Notes under the pieces: generated by a model | Databases searched by the model: none | The model's input: the letters and a program-made list of their open reading frames with translations, nothing else | What the model was told of the DNA's origin: nothing | Position numbers and translations under genes: made by a program | DNA from: CAIWHR01 sp963846855 | GTDB taxonomy: Bacteria > Pseudomonadota > Gammaproteobacteria > Burkholderiales > Casimicrobiaceae | Assembly: GCA_963846855.1 (NCBI GenBank) | Contig: CAWJXK010000007.1 | Coordinates: forward strand, 62,001-126,000 | Reading direction: 5' to 3' | DNA: 64,000 bases | Part shown: piece by piece, positions 29,073 through 38,557 of the stretch | Position numbering within the stretch: position 1 is the stretch's first letter | Layout of the letters: each line of letters starts with the position of its first letter

Positions 29073-30574
29073 GCGCCGTCGCCACCACGCCGGTGAACCA
29101 GCTGCTCTATGACGGGCTGCTGCTCCTGCAGCACCGCGGCCAGGACGCCGCCGGCATCGCGACCAGCGACGGCCCGGCGTTCCACATGCACAAGGGAAGC
29201 GGCTACGTCCGCGACGTGTTCCGCACGCGCAACATGCGCGAGCTGCACGGCAACTTCGGGATCGGCCACTGCCGCTATCCGACGGCGGGCTCGGCGGCCT
29301 CGGAGCTCGAATCGCAGCCGTTCTACGTGAACTCGCCGTTCGGCGTGACGCTCGCGCACAACGGCAACCTGACCAACAGCGAGGCGCTGAAACGGGAGCT
29401 CTTCCAGCTCGATTTTCGCCACGTCAACACCAACTCCGATTCCGAGGTGCTGCTGAACGTGCTCGCGCTCGAGCTCGAGCGCGCGGCGCACCACGCGCGC
29501 CTCGACGCCAGCGCGATCTTCGCCGCCGTCGCCGGCGTGCATCGGCGCTGCCGCGGCGCCTATGCGATCGTCGCGATGATCGCCGGCTACGGGATGCTCG
29601 CCTTCCGCGATCCCTACGGCATCCGCCCGCTCATCATCGGCGTCAACGAGGCGATGGGCGGCCGCGAATACATGGTCGCGAGCGAATCGGTCGCGCTCGA
29701 GGCGCTCGGATTCACGGTGCTGCGCGACGTCGCGCCGGGTGAGGCGATCTACGTCGACCAGGCCGGAACCTTCGCGTCGCGCCAGTGCGCCGACAAGCCG
29801 ATCCTGGCGCCGTGCATTTTCGAGTTCGTCTACCTCGCGCGACCCGACTCGCTGATCGACGGCACGTCGGTGTACGAGTCGCGGCTGCACATGGGCGAGC
29901 AGCTCGCGTACAAGATCCGCGCGATGCCGGAGGCGCAGGACGTCGACGTCGTGATCCCGATCCCCGATTCGAGCCGCCCCTCGGCGCTGCAGCTCGCCAA
30001 CACGCTGGGGCTCACGTATCGCGAGGGCTTCGTCAAGAATCGCTACATCGGCCGCACGTTCATCATGCCGGGACAGGCGATGCGCCGGAAGAGCGTGCGC
30101 CAGAAGCTCAATCCGATCGGCATGGAATTCAAGGACAAGGTCGTGCTGCTGGTCGACGACTCGATCGTGCGCGGAACCACGTCGCGCGAGATCGTCCAGA
30201 TGGCGCGCGAAGCCGGCGCGAAAAAAGTCTACTTCGCCTCGGCGAGCCCGCCGGTGCGCTATCCCAACGTCTACGGCATCGACATGCCGAACCAGCGCGA
30301 GCTGGTCGCGACCGGCCGCAGCGAGGCCGAGGTCGCCAGCGAGATCGGCGCCGATCTCCTCATCTACCAGGAGCTCGATGCGCTGAAGGCCGCCGTGCGC
30401 GCCGCCAATCCGGCGCTCACCCAGTTCGAGGCGTCGTGTTTCGACGGCAAGTACATCACCGGCGACGTCACGGCCGCCTACCTGTCGCAACTCGCGCAGG
30501 AGCGCGACGTCCTGCGCGGCGACGGCGATTACGAGGCATTGGCGGGCCGCGAATCGCTTGCGGTCAACGAGTAG
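29057..30574 (+). CDS. purF: amidophosphoribosyltransferase
   Basis: The protein has 505 residues. The N-terminus is MCGIVG; Cys2 becomes the glutaminase nucleophile and no propeptide is present. HRGQDAAG, GIGHCRYPTAG and the PRPP-binding VLLVDDSIVRGTTS are intact. It catalyses the first step of purine synthesis. ATG 29057 lies inside the end of cvpA. It is the last gene of the long rightward block. Confidence 0.97.
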   Translation: MCGIVGAVATTPVNQLLYDGLLLLQHRGQDAAGIATSDGPAFHMHKGSGYVRDVFRTRNMRELHGNFGIGHCRYPTAGSAASELESQPFYVNSPFGVTLAHNGNLTNSEALKRELFQLDFRHVNTNSDSEVLLNVLALELERAAHHARLDASAIFAAVAGVHRRCRGAYAIVAMIAGYGMLAFRDPYGIRPLIIGVNEAMGGREYMVASESVALEALGFTVLRDVAPGEAIYVDQAGTFASRQCADKPILAPCIFEFVYLARPDSLIDGTSVYESRLHMGEQLAYKIRAMPEAQDVDVVIPIPDSSRPSALQLANTLGLTYREGFVKNRYIGRTFIMPGQAMRRKSVRQKLNPIGMEFKDKVVLLVDDSIVRGTTSREIVQMAREAGAKKVYFASASPPVRYPNVYGIDMPNQRELVATGRSEAEVASEIGADLLIYQELDALKAAVRAANPALTQFEASCFDGKYITGDVTAAYLSQLAQERDVLRGDGDYEALAGRESLAVNE

Positions 30575-30610
30575 CGGCGCCTTGCATCGGCGCCTCTCGG
30601 CGCAGCAATG

Positions 30611-30636
30611 AAAAACGCGGCCGTGGCCGCGTTTTT
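30611..30636. terminator. bidirectional Rho-independent terminator
   Basis: AAAAACGCGGCC-GT-GGCCGCGTTTTT forms a perfect palindrome with an A-run before and a T-run after, so it can end both purF (rightward) and the cytochrome gene (leftward, stop at 30655). Confidence 0.92.
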
Positions 30637-30654
30637 CGTCGGAGCGGCATCAAG

Positions 30655-31746
30655 TCACTTCGACGCGGCCACCATGTAGTCGATCGCGGCGCGAAGCTGC
30701 GCGTCGGTGAGCGCCTTGTTGCCGCCTCTCGGCGGCATCGCGTTGAGCCCGTTCTGCGCATGGGTGAGGAGCACGTTGACGCCTTGCGCGATGCGCGGCG
30801 CCCACTGCGCCTTGTCGCCGAACTTCGGCGCTCCGGCAAGGCCCGCGCCATGGCAGACCGCGCACGTGGCGTCGTAGACCTTCTTGCCTTCGCCGGCGCT
30901 CGCGGCCGGCGCCGTCGTGGCGACAGGGGCCGCGGCGGCGGCGGATGTTGCAGGCGCTGCGGCCGGAACGGTCGACGCGGGGACGTTCATCACCATCTTG
31001 CCGGCGCCTTGGTTCATCATGTACTCGACCGCGCGCCCGACTTCGGCGTCCGACAGCTCGGCCATGCCGCCGCGCGCCGGCATCCCAGCGTGGCCGCGAA
31101 GCGCCGAGTCGAGTACGAACGCATAGCCCGACTGGACGCGCGCGCGCCACTGGTCGCGATCGCCGATCCGGGGCGCGCCGTGCACGCCCGTCGCGTGGCA
31201 TTTGCTGCAAACGAGCTGCACGACCTGTTCCCCAGTGCGATCAGGCGTCGTACGGGCGGCCGGCAGCGCCGGCGCCTTCCAGTTCGCCCCGGCCTTGTTG
31301 ATCATGTAGACCGCGGCGCGCTTCACCTCGTCATCGTCGAGATCGGGATTGCCGCCGCGCGCGGGCATCGCGCGAATCCCCTGCAGCGCGTGCTGGAACG
31401 TGACGTCAGGGCCCTGCGCAATCACTTTCGCCCAGGCAGACTTGTCGCCGAACTTCGGCGCGCCTGCGACCCCGGCTTCGTGGCAGTTCCTGCAGACCTG
31501 GTTGTAGACGTCCTCGCCGCTTCGCGCGGCCTTCGGTCCCGCCGCCGCCGCAAGCTGGACCTCGCCGACCGGCATGATGCGACGGATGACGTCGTCGTCC
31601 GTCTCATTCGCACCCTTCATTCCACCCGTGACCCATTGCGAGATGATCACCGCGACCGCGATCGGCACGGCGAACGCGAGCACGACCACAACGGCGAGCT
31701 GCTTCCAGTTCTTGATCGGGGAGACGTGCTTGGCGTGTTCCTGCAT
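30655..31746 (-). CDS. membrane-anchored triheme cytochrome c (three cytochrome c5-like domains)
   Basis: The protein has 363 residues from ATG 31746, preceded by AGGAA; an in-frame TTG 54 nt upstream is less likely. After a short cytoplasmic SPIKNWKQ segment a helix (about 17-40) anchors it, then three repeats follow, each with one heme site: CRNCH, CSKCH and CAVCH. Each repeat has the cytochrome c5 pattern GAPKFGDK/GAPRIGDR, then MPxRGG as the probable distal Met region. An Ala-rich linker separates repeats two and three. It probably carries electrons on the periplasmic side to a terminal oxidase or reductase. Confidence 0.9.
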   Translation of the reverse strand: MQEHAKHVSPIKNWKQLAVVVVLAFAVPIAVAVIISQWVTGGMKGANETDDDVIRRIMPVGEVQLAAAAGPKAARSGEDVYNQVCRNCHEAGVAGAPKFGDKSAWAKVIAQGPDVTFQHALQGIRAMPARGGNPDLDDDEVKRAAVYMINKAGANWKAPALPAARTTPDRTGEQVVQLVCSKCHATGVHGAPRIGDRDQWRARVQSGYAFVLDSALRGHAGMPARGGMAELSDAEVGRAVEYMMNQGAGKMVMNVPASTVPAAAPATSAAAAAPVATTAPAASAGEGKKVYDATCAVCHGAGLAGAPKFGDKAQWAPRIAQGVNVLLTHAQNGLNAMPPRGGNKALTDAQLRAAIDYMVAASK

Positions 31747-31933
31747 GGGCGTTCCTGGTCCGGGAGCGAGCGCTTGTTCCGGCGCAGGCGCGACGGTCAA
31801 CTGAGTCGGGATTTCTGGCGGCCGCCGATCAGGAAGGCGGTCCGAAATGGCGTCGCATTATACCGTGGCGGGACCATGGTCCCAAGGCTCAAGTGGACGC
31901 TCGTTCGACGGGCGCGGTAAAATCCGCCTTCGC

Positions 31934-32010
31934 GCGCCCGTAGCTCAGTTGGATAGAGTGTTGGTTTCCGAAGCCAAAGGTCACAGGTTCGATTCCTGTC
32001 GGGCGCGCCA
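31934..32010 (+). tRNA. tRNA-Arg (anticodon CCG)
   Basis: The 77-nt cloverleaf has acceptor stem GCGCCCG/CGGGCGC, D-loop AGTTGGATA, anticodon loop TTCCGAA (anticodon CCG), T-loop GGTTCGATTCC and an encoded CCA at 32008-32010. It reads CGG codons. Confidence 0.96.
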
Positions 32011-32077
32011 TCTCATCCGGGTCAGTAGCGCCCGCCGCGATCGCCGATTGGACGCGCGAATCCGAGTGGGCCCGGCG

Positions 32078-33850
32078 TCAGCGCGAGGCGGCCGTCGCCA
32101 GCGTGCCGCGGGGCTGAGCCGCCTGGCCAGCCTCGGGATCGGCGTACGCTGTCCCAATCGATTGCGACAGATTCGAACTTCTTGCGTTTTCGATGACGGT
32201 GAACGACGTCCAGAGGTATTCGTACTGCTGTTGAATCGGATCGTTAAGGCGCAGCGTGTAACTCGATTTCGAGGACAGGAGCGTCAGCTTGCCTTCGGTG
32301 CTGAATTGGCGCACCGGCAGGAGCAGCGTCTTGATCGGCATCACCGGCTGCCGCTCGCTCGGCGGCAGGTACAGCGCCACGAACGATGAGGGTCCGGAGC
32401 GTTCGGCGACCATCTTGACGACGCTCGGCCCGCGGCCGATGTGTTCCACCCCGATTTCGACAAAGTTGACCATCAGCCGTCGGAATCGGCGCACCACCGA
32501 TATCGTCCATGGAGCGCTCGCATCTTCGCGAGTGGCGATGAGCGCGCCTGGAATGATGCGGTTGAGGTCGTCGATCTGCCCGCGAAGGCGGGAACCGGAA
32601 TCGCTGCGATCCCTCACCTGCCAGGTCTCCTGCGCCACGCCGGCAGCGCTCGCACCTGGCAGGGGGACCGCTCCGGCCGCATCTCCGGCAGCAGGCGCCG
32701 GGGAATCCGTGGCTGCGTCGAGAGGCGAGAAGGTGATCGCATCGAGCGGCGATTGCGGTGTTGGCGCGACCCTCGCGTGCGTCCTCGCCTCCTCGCGCAG
32801 GATCTGGATGATGTTCGCAAGACCGGTGACCACCTGGATCGCGAGCGCTACCGGCTCGCGCTCGCCGCGACGCGTGATCTGGACGTGGACCGGGGCGTAA
32901 ATGGTTCTTAGCTTGTTCAGCAGGGCGATTTTCCCGGCGCGCGTCGCCGGCGTCATGGAGTCGCACGGCACGTCCGTGCCCCGCAGCGATTCGAGCTCCT
33001 TGTCGAACAGCGCTCCCAGCGGCGTCGGATCGAGATAGAGAGGATTGCGCGGGGCCGTGCTGGCCGCGCGCCGGAGGCAGTCCGTGCCATCGAGGTCGAC
33101 GACGAACCCTTTCTTCGTGGCCCGCGCTCCATTGGCGGACTCGCGCCATTCGAGGCGCAGCGCCTTCGCCCAGCGGCTGAACCAGCCGTCCGCCCACAGC
33201 GCATCGCGCGGCGAGAACTGTCCGTTGTTGAGCACCTCGAGCAGCAGGAGCCGGATGTACTGCTGCTCCAGCGTGCTCGCCGTGTCACGCGCGTCCTCGG
33301 CGTCTCCCGCGGCACTGTTCATCGCGATGCCGCGCATCAGCGCGAACTTGTACGCCTCGTGAATCTCCTTCCATTGCCCGGGAATCCGTTTCTTGAACCG
33401 AATGAAGCGAAGCAGGAATTCGGTCTGCCGGTGGTGAAACAGCCTGACGAGAACGAAATGCGCGTGCGCGAGCCAATGATGATCGGTCCCTTCCTGGACG
33501 CGTCGCAGGAGGCGCTCATAGCCCTGAAAGAACTTCTTGCTGAGGCGCAGCGCGGCGATCCAGTCCTGCAAGTCGAACGCGCGAACCTGCGCATCGCCGT
33601 CGACGTATCGGTTCAGCAATTGATTGCAGATCCGTTGCCCGCTGGCCTCGAGGCTCAGCAACGCGTCGAGCTGCCCGGTGCTGACCTCGTCGGCCGCGAG
33701 AATCCTCGAAATCGCGTCGCACGCCGATTTCTGCGCGCTTATCGGGTCGCGGCCCGGCAGCGAATGTACGAGCGCCCGCCCTGCCGCCCCAGGGCGCAGG
33801 GGTTCCGGCAGCCCGGTCGCAGGGCGCGGGGCTGTGTCAGGCGTTTGCAT
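32078..33850 (-). CDS. conserved hypothetical protein, about 590 residues
   Basis: I do not recognise a named family. Starting at ATG 33850, the first 330 residues are mostly helical and include RVQEGTDHHWLAHAHFVLVR. A Pro/Ala-rich linker follows at about 385-420. The C-terminal 150 residues are beta-rich (VRRFRRLMVNFVEIGVEHIG; ALYLPPS; FSTEGKLTLLSSKSSYTLRL). The C-terminal part has the look of a PilZ-like barrel, but the canonical RxxxR and [DN]xSxxG motifs are not clear, so c-di-GMP binding is only a possibility. There is no signal peptide or membrane segment. It is transcribed alone, convergent with the tRNA gene. Confidence 0.75.
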   Translation of the reverse strand: MQTPDTAPRPATGLPEPLRPGAAGRALVHSLPGRDPISAQKSACDAISRILAADEVSTGQLDALLSLEASGQRICNQLLNRYVDGDAQVRAFDLQDWIAALRLSKKFFQGYERLLRRVQEGTDHHWLAHAHFVLVRLFHHRQTEFLLRFIRFKKRIPGQWKEIHEAYKFALMRGIAMNSAAGDAEDARDTASTLEQQYIRLLLLEVLNNGQFSPRDALWADGWFSRWAKALRLEWRESANGARATKKGFVVDLDGTDCLRRAASTAPRNPLYLDPTPLGALFDKELESLRGTDVPCDSMTPATRAGKIALLNKLRTIYAPVHVQITRRGEREPVALAIQVVTGLANIIQILREEARTHARVAPTPQSPLDAITFSPLDAATDSPAPAAGDAAGAVPLPGASAAGVAQETWQVRDRSDSGSRLRGQIDDLNRIIPGALIATREDASAPWTISVVRRFRRLMVNFVEIGVEHIGRGPSVVKMVAERSGPSSFVALYLPPSERQPVMPIKTLLLPVRQFSTEGKLTLLSSKSSYTLRLNDPIQQQYEYLWTSFTVIENARSSNLSQSIGTAYADPEAGQAAQPRGTLATAASR

Positions 33851-33934
33851 GGGCGGCAAGCGTGAGTGAGGGCGCAGACGGAACGACACACGCACAACTC
33901 GTGCCAACGGCGGTTATCTACCCGCCCCGGCGCT

Positions 33935-35269
33935 CTACCGGCGGTCAGGCGGTGTGGCGCGGCTCGGGGCCGCCCGGATCTTGTCGCGGAAGCGCGCATA
34001 CACGCGAGCCGCGGTGAGCAGGTTCCATTCGAGCCACAAGCAGGATGCGCTGAGCGCAAGCCCGGCGGGAACTGCCAGCGCGTTCCACGCGACGGCGGCA
34101 AGGAGCAGCACAAGTGCGGCGAAGTGGAGCGTCATCTGGCCGCGCATCGACGCTTCGGGAATCATCTGCTTCATGTTGGGCATCGGCATGCCGGTGCCGC
34201 CTTCCTGCTGCAGGTGGAGCCAGTTGAGGAAGGGCATGATCTTGTACAGCATGCCGGTGATGACCGACAGGAACAGTCCAGGCAGGGCCAGGATGCCGAG
34301 CCAAACCGGCGCACGCGATGCGTCGCCCGACTGCGGGAACGCCGCGAACGCGATCCAGGACACGGCCAGCGCGACGAGCGAGAGCATCGCGCCGCGCCAC
34401 AGCATGAAGGTGACATCGATCTGGCGCCGGCGCCGGCGGGCCTGCAGCCATAGCGTGACGAGCGCGTACGCGCCCGCGAGCATTACACCGGCCAACGCGA
34501 CGCCGGTCTGCCATCGCCCTGATATATCGAACCCGGGAACGATCTGCAGCGTCCATACCAGGAGCACCGCGAGCAATCCGGCGGGCAGCAGACGCTGGAA
34601 CCAGGCCGGATAGCCCGGCGTCAGCTGGAACATCGGCACCACCAGATACGAAACGCCGATGACCAGCATCAGAGCCCAGCCGCCGAGGCCCCAGGCAACG
34701 TGGACATTGATGAGCGCCGGCAGCGACACGCCCGGAGGCAGCGTCAGCGCGAGTCCCAGCGTGACCGCGAGCGTTGCGCCCGCGACGACCGTCACCAGAA
34801 GACCCAGCACCGCGAGGCGCAGCACATGAATGCTCATGCTGTGCGCCGGCGTGCGCAGCAGCGCGATGCCCATGACGGTGAGGAACAGGCCGAGCGCCGC
34901 CACGAACACACCCGCGGCGAGCAGGAACAGCACCGGTCGTTCGAACAGGAATGCGGAGGCGAGGAAGATCGCCCCCGCTGTGATCAGCGGATGCACGATC
35001 GAAGCCACCAGGCTCGGCCGCCAGATGTTCGCGCCGGCCACCACCGCCACGAACTGCAGCAGCGATCCGCACATCGCCTGCAGCATGAAGTCGACGACGA
35101 TCAGGTGCGTCATCGCCAGCGCGCCGCGCGACCAGCGCGACGCGAGCGTCTCCGGACCGAGCACGGCGAGAATCAGTCCGGCGACGGCGCCGAACAGGGG
35201 TGCCGTGAGAAAGAACCGGAACGGCACCGAAATCGGCGGCGCCTGCTCGAAGGACAGCGTCGGCTGCAT
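33935..35269 (-). CDS. polytopic membrane protein related to heme-copper oxidase subunit I/NnrS-type proteins
   Basis: The protein has 444 residues with about 12 hydrophobic helices. Conserved-looking His residues lie in helices: MTHLIVVDF, VHVAWGLGGWALM, LNWLHLQQ and LHFAAL. This pattern resembles membrane heme proteins of the NnrS and oxidase subunit I superfamilies that occur beside hemerythrin and DUF2249 genes in denitrifying betaproteobacteria. It is the last gene of the leftward hemerythrin-DUF2249 operon, 12 bp after the DUF2249 stop. A role in NO or oxygen handling is inferred from these neighbours. Confidence 0.7.
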   Translation of the reverse strand: MQPTLSFEQAPPISVPFRFFLTAPLFGAVAGLILAVLGPETLASRWSRGALAMTHLIVVDFMLQAMCGSLLQFVAVVAGANIWRPSLVASIVHPLITAGAIFLASAFLFERPVLFLLAAGVFVAALGLFLTVMGIALLRTPAHSMSIHVLRLAVLGLLVTVVAGATLAVTLGLALTLPPGVSLPALINVHVAWGLGGWALMLVIGVSYLVVPMFQLTPGYPAWFQRLLPAGLLAVLLVWTLQIVPGFDISGRWQTGVALAGVMLAGAYALVTLWLQARRRRRQIDVTFMLWRGAMLSLVALAVSWIAFAAFPQSGDASRAPVWLGILALPGLFLSVITGMLYKIMPFLNWLHLQQEGGTGMPMPNMKQMIPEASMRGQMTLHFAALVLLLAAVAWNALAVPAGLALSASCLWLEWNLLTAARVYARFRDKIRAAPSRATPPDRR

Positions 35270-35281
35270 CGGGAAGCGCGG

Positions 35282-35503
35282 CTACGCTTTCCGGATACGA
35301 ACTTCGTTCGTGCCGTCGGGTCTCGGAGTGGTTTGATGGCTGAAGCCGTTCCGGTCGAGCATCGCGTACAGCGGCAATGGCTCGCAGCGCAAGAGCATCA
35401 CCAGCTCGTCGCCGGGGGCGAGCGTCCGCAGCTCGGCGATCGCGCGCTCCAGCGGCTCCGGCGGCACCATGTCGCGGCCATCGATCAGGCGCGGTTCAGG
35501 CAT
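35282..35503 (-). CDS. DUF2249 domain protein
   Basis: The protein has 73 residues from ATG 35503, overlapping the hemerythrin gene by 8 bp. IDGRDMVPPEPLERAI opens the domain, followed by LAPGDELVMLLRCEPLPLYAMLDRNGF, the DUF2249 (TusA-like fold) pattern. Members occur in denitrification and hemerythrin clusters. TusA-like cysteine chemistry is unlikely here because the single Cys is not in the TusA position. Confidence 0.85.
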   Translation of the reverse strand: MPEPRLIDGRDMVPPEPLERAIAELRTLAPGDELVMLLRCEPLPLYAMLDRNGFSHQTTPRPDGTNEVRIRKA

Positions 35504-35948
35504 TCGCCGTTTCCAGCAGCGCGCTGATGCGTGCGCCAACGTCTTCCGCCTCGGCACCCAGCGCCCGGTCGCACATCGGATAGAGGATGTTCTCCTCCTT
35601 CATGTTGTGCTGCTGCATCAGCATCAGCAGCGTCTCGGCGGCACCCGCGTAGCCTTCGTCGTCATGCGCTTCGCAGGCTGCCGCGAGCTGCGTCAGCAGC
35701 GCGCGCATCTGGTCGTGCTCGTAGCGCATCATTTCGGTCGGGCCGGCGCTCGATCCGGTTGCCGCCTCGAATGCTGGGAAGAGCAGGCTCTCCTCGGCGT
35801 CGAAATGTGCCGTCATCTGACGCTGGAAACGCTCGAACGCGGGAGCGGCCGCCGCCCAATCGGCGCGCTGGACGGAATTCTCGGCAGCGACGAACAGATC
35901 GTCGCAATGCCGGTGGTGATCCGGGAGCACCTGTGTGGGAAGGCTCAT
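35496..35948 (-). CDS. hemerythrin HHE domain protein
   Basis: The protein has 150 residues. ATG 35948 is chosen because AGGA lies 8 nt upstream. Diiron ligands are visible as DHHRHCDDLF, HFDAEESLLFP, RYEHDQM and QQHNMKEENILYP, the four-helix HHE pattern. Such proteins bind oxygen or NO or protect Fe-S clusters (RIC/YtfE-like). It leads the operon with the DUF2249 gene and the polytopic membrane protein. Confidence 0.9.
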   Translation of the reverse strand: MSLPTQVLPDHHRHCDDLFVAAENSVQRADWAAAAPAFERFQRQMTAHFDAEESLLFPAFEAATGSSAGPTEMMRYEHDQMRALLTQLAAACEAHDDEGYAGAAETLLMLMQQHNMKEENILYPMCDRALGAEAEDVGARISALLETANA

Positions 35949-36025
35949 GGCGTCGTCCTGACTTGTTCGCGCGTTCAACGCATGTTAGCAGGGCGCGCTG
36001 ACTGATCGTCTCCCACGACGGCACC

Positions 36026-36682
36026 TCACGTCCCGGCGATCTCCGTCTGCCGCGGGCGAGCCAATGGATTCGGCGTCGGGTCGGCGACGCGGGTGAGCGT
36101 ATTGCGATCGGTGTGATGGAAGGGCGCGTCGACGCCGGGAATGATCAGCACCGTATCCTCGTCGTACGTCCAGCTTCCGTCGTCGTTGACGACGACCCTG
36201 ATGCGGTACTCGACCGTCTTGAACGCGTGCTGCAGAAATGGCGTCGAGCGAATGCCGTAGCACTCGTCGTCCAGACGGGCGACGAGCTCGAAGCTCCTCG
36301 CGTCGCGGCTCGCCTTGCCCGCCGCCATCACGACCTGCGCGCGCGGAATCGTCAGCGTCTGGATGAGCGTGCCGGTGGCCGGCTCCCAGAGCCAGTAGCC
36401 GACCTGGTCGTGATAGGTCTTGACCTGGGCCGGCTTCACGACATGCTGGTGATAGCGCAGGCCGTAGAAGAGTTGCGGGCCGTTGGTCTGCGGGTCGATC
36501 GGCTGCAGCTCGATGCGCTCGACGTACGCCTGCTTCTTCGGCCCCTCGGCCTTCGGCTTGACGTCGAGGCCGCGCGTGCCTTCCCAGATGCCTGCGAGTG
36601 GCGTCAGTGGTCCGAGATTGCGCAGCGTGTCGACGTCGGGATTCGCGGGCTCGGTGTAGATGTCGCTGGGGAATTCGCTCAT
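36026..36682 (-). CDS. nitrobindin-like heme-binding beta-barrel protein
   Basis: The protein has 218 residues from ATG 36682, with AAGAGG upstream. LGPLTPLAGIWEGTRGLDV matches the nitrobindin/THAP4 GxWxG opening of a ten-strand beta-barrel. The middle GLRYHQHV and late TVLIIPGVDAPFHHTDRNTLTRV are conserved-looking, and a His there may be the axial heme ligand. Nitrobindins bind ferric heme and NO or peroxynitrite. Its position next to the hemerythrin operon fits a nitrosative-stress function (inference). Confidence 0.75.
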   Translation of the reverse strand: MSEFPSDIYTEPANPDVDTLRNLGPLTPLAGIWEGTRGLDVKPKAEGPKKQAYVERIELQPIDPQTNGPQLFYGLRYHQHVVKPAQVKTYHDQVGYWLWEPATGTLIQTLTIPRAQVVMAAGKASRDARSFELVARLDDECYGIRSTPFLQHAFKTVEYRIRVVVNDDGSWTYDEDTVLIIPGVDAPFHHTDRNTLTRVADPTPNPLARPRQTEIAGT

Positions 36683-36799
36683 GCGAAGCCTCTTGTTTCC
36701 GGAATACTGGTGACAGCGTCCCGCGGAAACCGGTGTCGAAGGAATCTCCGCGCGCGGATTCATCCGCGCGCGGTGATCAGCCGCAGGCGAACGTGTGCG

Positions 36800-38236
36800 T
36801 CAGCCGGCCTTCTCTTTGCGGATGCCGGGCGGCACCCACCTGCGCTCGACGACTTCCGCCTTCGGCCAGTAAAGTCGCAGGATCACATTGAAGCGGCCGC
36901 GCGGTGCCGGCAGCCAGTTCGCCGACTTGCCGGCGCCGGGGGCGGCGCTCTGGATGAAGATGTCGGTCGATCCGTCGGCATTCGCGGCGAGGTGGCTCGT
37001 GCTGCCGAGGTTGTAGCGATTCTGCGGATTGGCGATGAAGTGGTGCTGGTCGTCGTAGACGCTGAGCGACCAGAATCCGTCCACGGGCGGCAGCGTCTTG
37101 TTGTCGAAATGCATGACGTACCGGTTCGAGCCTTCGAGCCTGTGGCCTTCCGCGTCGACGTCGGTGGACATGAAGATCGCGTCCTCGGGCGCATTGAGCC
37201 CGATCCCGGTGTACGCGGCGACGGCGCGCTTGCCGTAATCCGTGCCCCAGCGTCCCAGCGCGGCGTCGAACGTCCAGCCATTTCGGATCTCTCCGCCCGA
37301 ACCGCTCTTTGCGGACGTCGCGATCGCCTCGATCGCCGATTTCGCGCCTTCCTGGATGCTCTGGACCGACAGCGCGTCGAGCTTCGACATGTCGAACGGC
37401 TTGCCCGGCGTGATCCCGAGCTTGGTCATCTTCTCCTTCATCGGCGCGTCGTCCGCGGCGGCCGGGTTGTGTGCGAGCAGCATCGCCAGGCGTGTGTAGA
37501 ACGTTGCCGGGTCCATCGCCGCGACCTGATCGCGCGGCGGGGTCTTGACGTCGGCCGCCGCGGCGGTCGCCGCGGACGGCGCCGACGCTTTCCCGCGTGG
37601 CTTGGCCGCCGCCTTCAACGGCCGAAGCTTCAAGTCGTTCTGGACTTTTGCCGCGGCGTCGATGTCACCGCCGCCGTTGGTCTGGATCCGCGTGAAGAGC
37701 CACGTGATGTCGGTTGGCGACCGCACCTCCGAGACGCCGCCCGGCAGCGTGCCCTTCCAGGTCGGACCCACGATCGCGAACTCGCCCTTCTCGGTGCCGG
37801 TGGTTCGCTTGCCGAGCGAGCCCGCGACGTTGGTCCACGCGTCGAGGATCGCGATCAGGTAATAGCGCCCCTTGGTATCGGGCACCGAGAGGATCACGGG
37901 CCCGTTGGACAGGTCGAGCCACGCCTGCGAGTACAGGAAATCGGCATTCGGGTTCGCCCCTGCAGTCTTCGCGTCGGGCAGCGCGCGCGTGTGGCGGAAC
38001 GTGTCGGGCGGCAGTCCCGCGGTCTCGACGGCGCGCGTGACGTCCGTCAGCACGAGCGGGAATGCGAAGACGTAGACCTCCGCGGCCAGCCGCTTCAATT
38101 CGGCATTGACCGTCGGCGCGACGGGCTTCGGCGGCTCGGCCTTCGGCGGCGGGGGCGGCGGCTCGGACTTGCCGCAGGCCGCAAGCAGGACGACACCGGC
38201 CAACAGCGCGCATACCGCGCGGCGCAATGAATGCAT
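36800..38236 (-). CDS. lipoprotein with DUF1254 and DUF1214 domains
   Basis: The protein has 478 residues. A lipoprotein signal (helix then LLAACGKS, Cys21) is followed by a Pro-rich linker. A DUF1254 region (AAEVYVFAFPLVLTDVTR; NPNADFLYSQAWLDLSNGPVILSVPD; RYYLIAILDAWTNV) and a DUF1214 region (YVMHFDNKTLPPVDGFWSLSVYD; RYNLGS; SANWLPAPRGRFNVILRLYWPK) come next. The pair is widespread in proteobacterial envelopes and its biochemical role is unknown. It is transcribed leftward, divergent from the small exported protein at 38558. Confidence 0.88.
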   Translation of the reverse strand: MHSLRRAVCALLAGVVLLAACGKSEPPPPPPKAEPPKPVAPTVNAELKRLAAEVYVFAFPLVLTDVTRAVETAGLPPDTFRHTRALPDAKTAGANPNADFLYSQAWLDLSNGPVILSVPDTKGRYYLIAILDAWTNVAGSLGKRTTGTEKGEFAIVGPTWKGTLPGGVSEVRSPTDITWLFTRIQTNGGGDIDAAAKVQNDLKLRPLKAAAKPRGKASAPSAATAAAADVKTPPRDQVAAMDPATFYTRLAMLLAHNPAAADDAPMKEKMTKLGITPGKPFDMSKLDALSVQSIQEGAKSAIEAIATSAKSGSGGEIRNGWTFDAALGRWGTDYGKRAVAAYTGIGLNAPEDAIFMSTDVDAEGHRLEGSNRYVMHFDNKTLPPVDGFWSLSVYDDQHHFIANPQNRYNLGSTSHLAANADGSTDIFIQSAAPGAGKSANWLPAPRGRFNVILRLYWPKAEVVERRWVPPGIRKEKAG

Positions 38237-38557
38237 GCGAGATCTCCTCGTTCAGCGATGACCGCTCGGCGGATGTCGGGCGTGATGCCGATTCGCATCA
38301 CGGCGTGGCCCCGGTGCCCGGCGCGGGAAGCGCCGGTCACGTCCTTCGACTCGGTCAGGCAAGGGCCGAAGCGTAACGCGCGCGGCGTCAGCCGCCAAGC
38401 GGCGGTGCACGAAAATCGACGGACGGCCCGTAAGGCGTGCCGCGCAGGGCAATGGACGGTGGCATGGCGGCTCGCGGATCATCGCAGGCGTCGGCGGCGG
38501 CGAACTCGCGTCGCAGGAAACCGGTCAAACGCGAGTCATTCCTGTCTGGAGGATGTC
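38237..38557. other. divergent intergenic region
   Basis: The 321 bp lie between the leftward DUF1254 lipoprotein gene and a rightward small gene. No gene, strong consensus promoter or obvious repeat is visible. A GGAGG ribosome site for the rightward gene is at its right edge. Confidence 0.35.
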
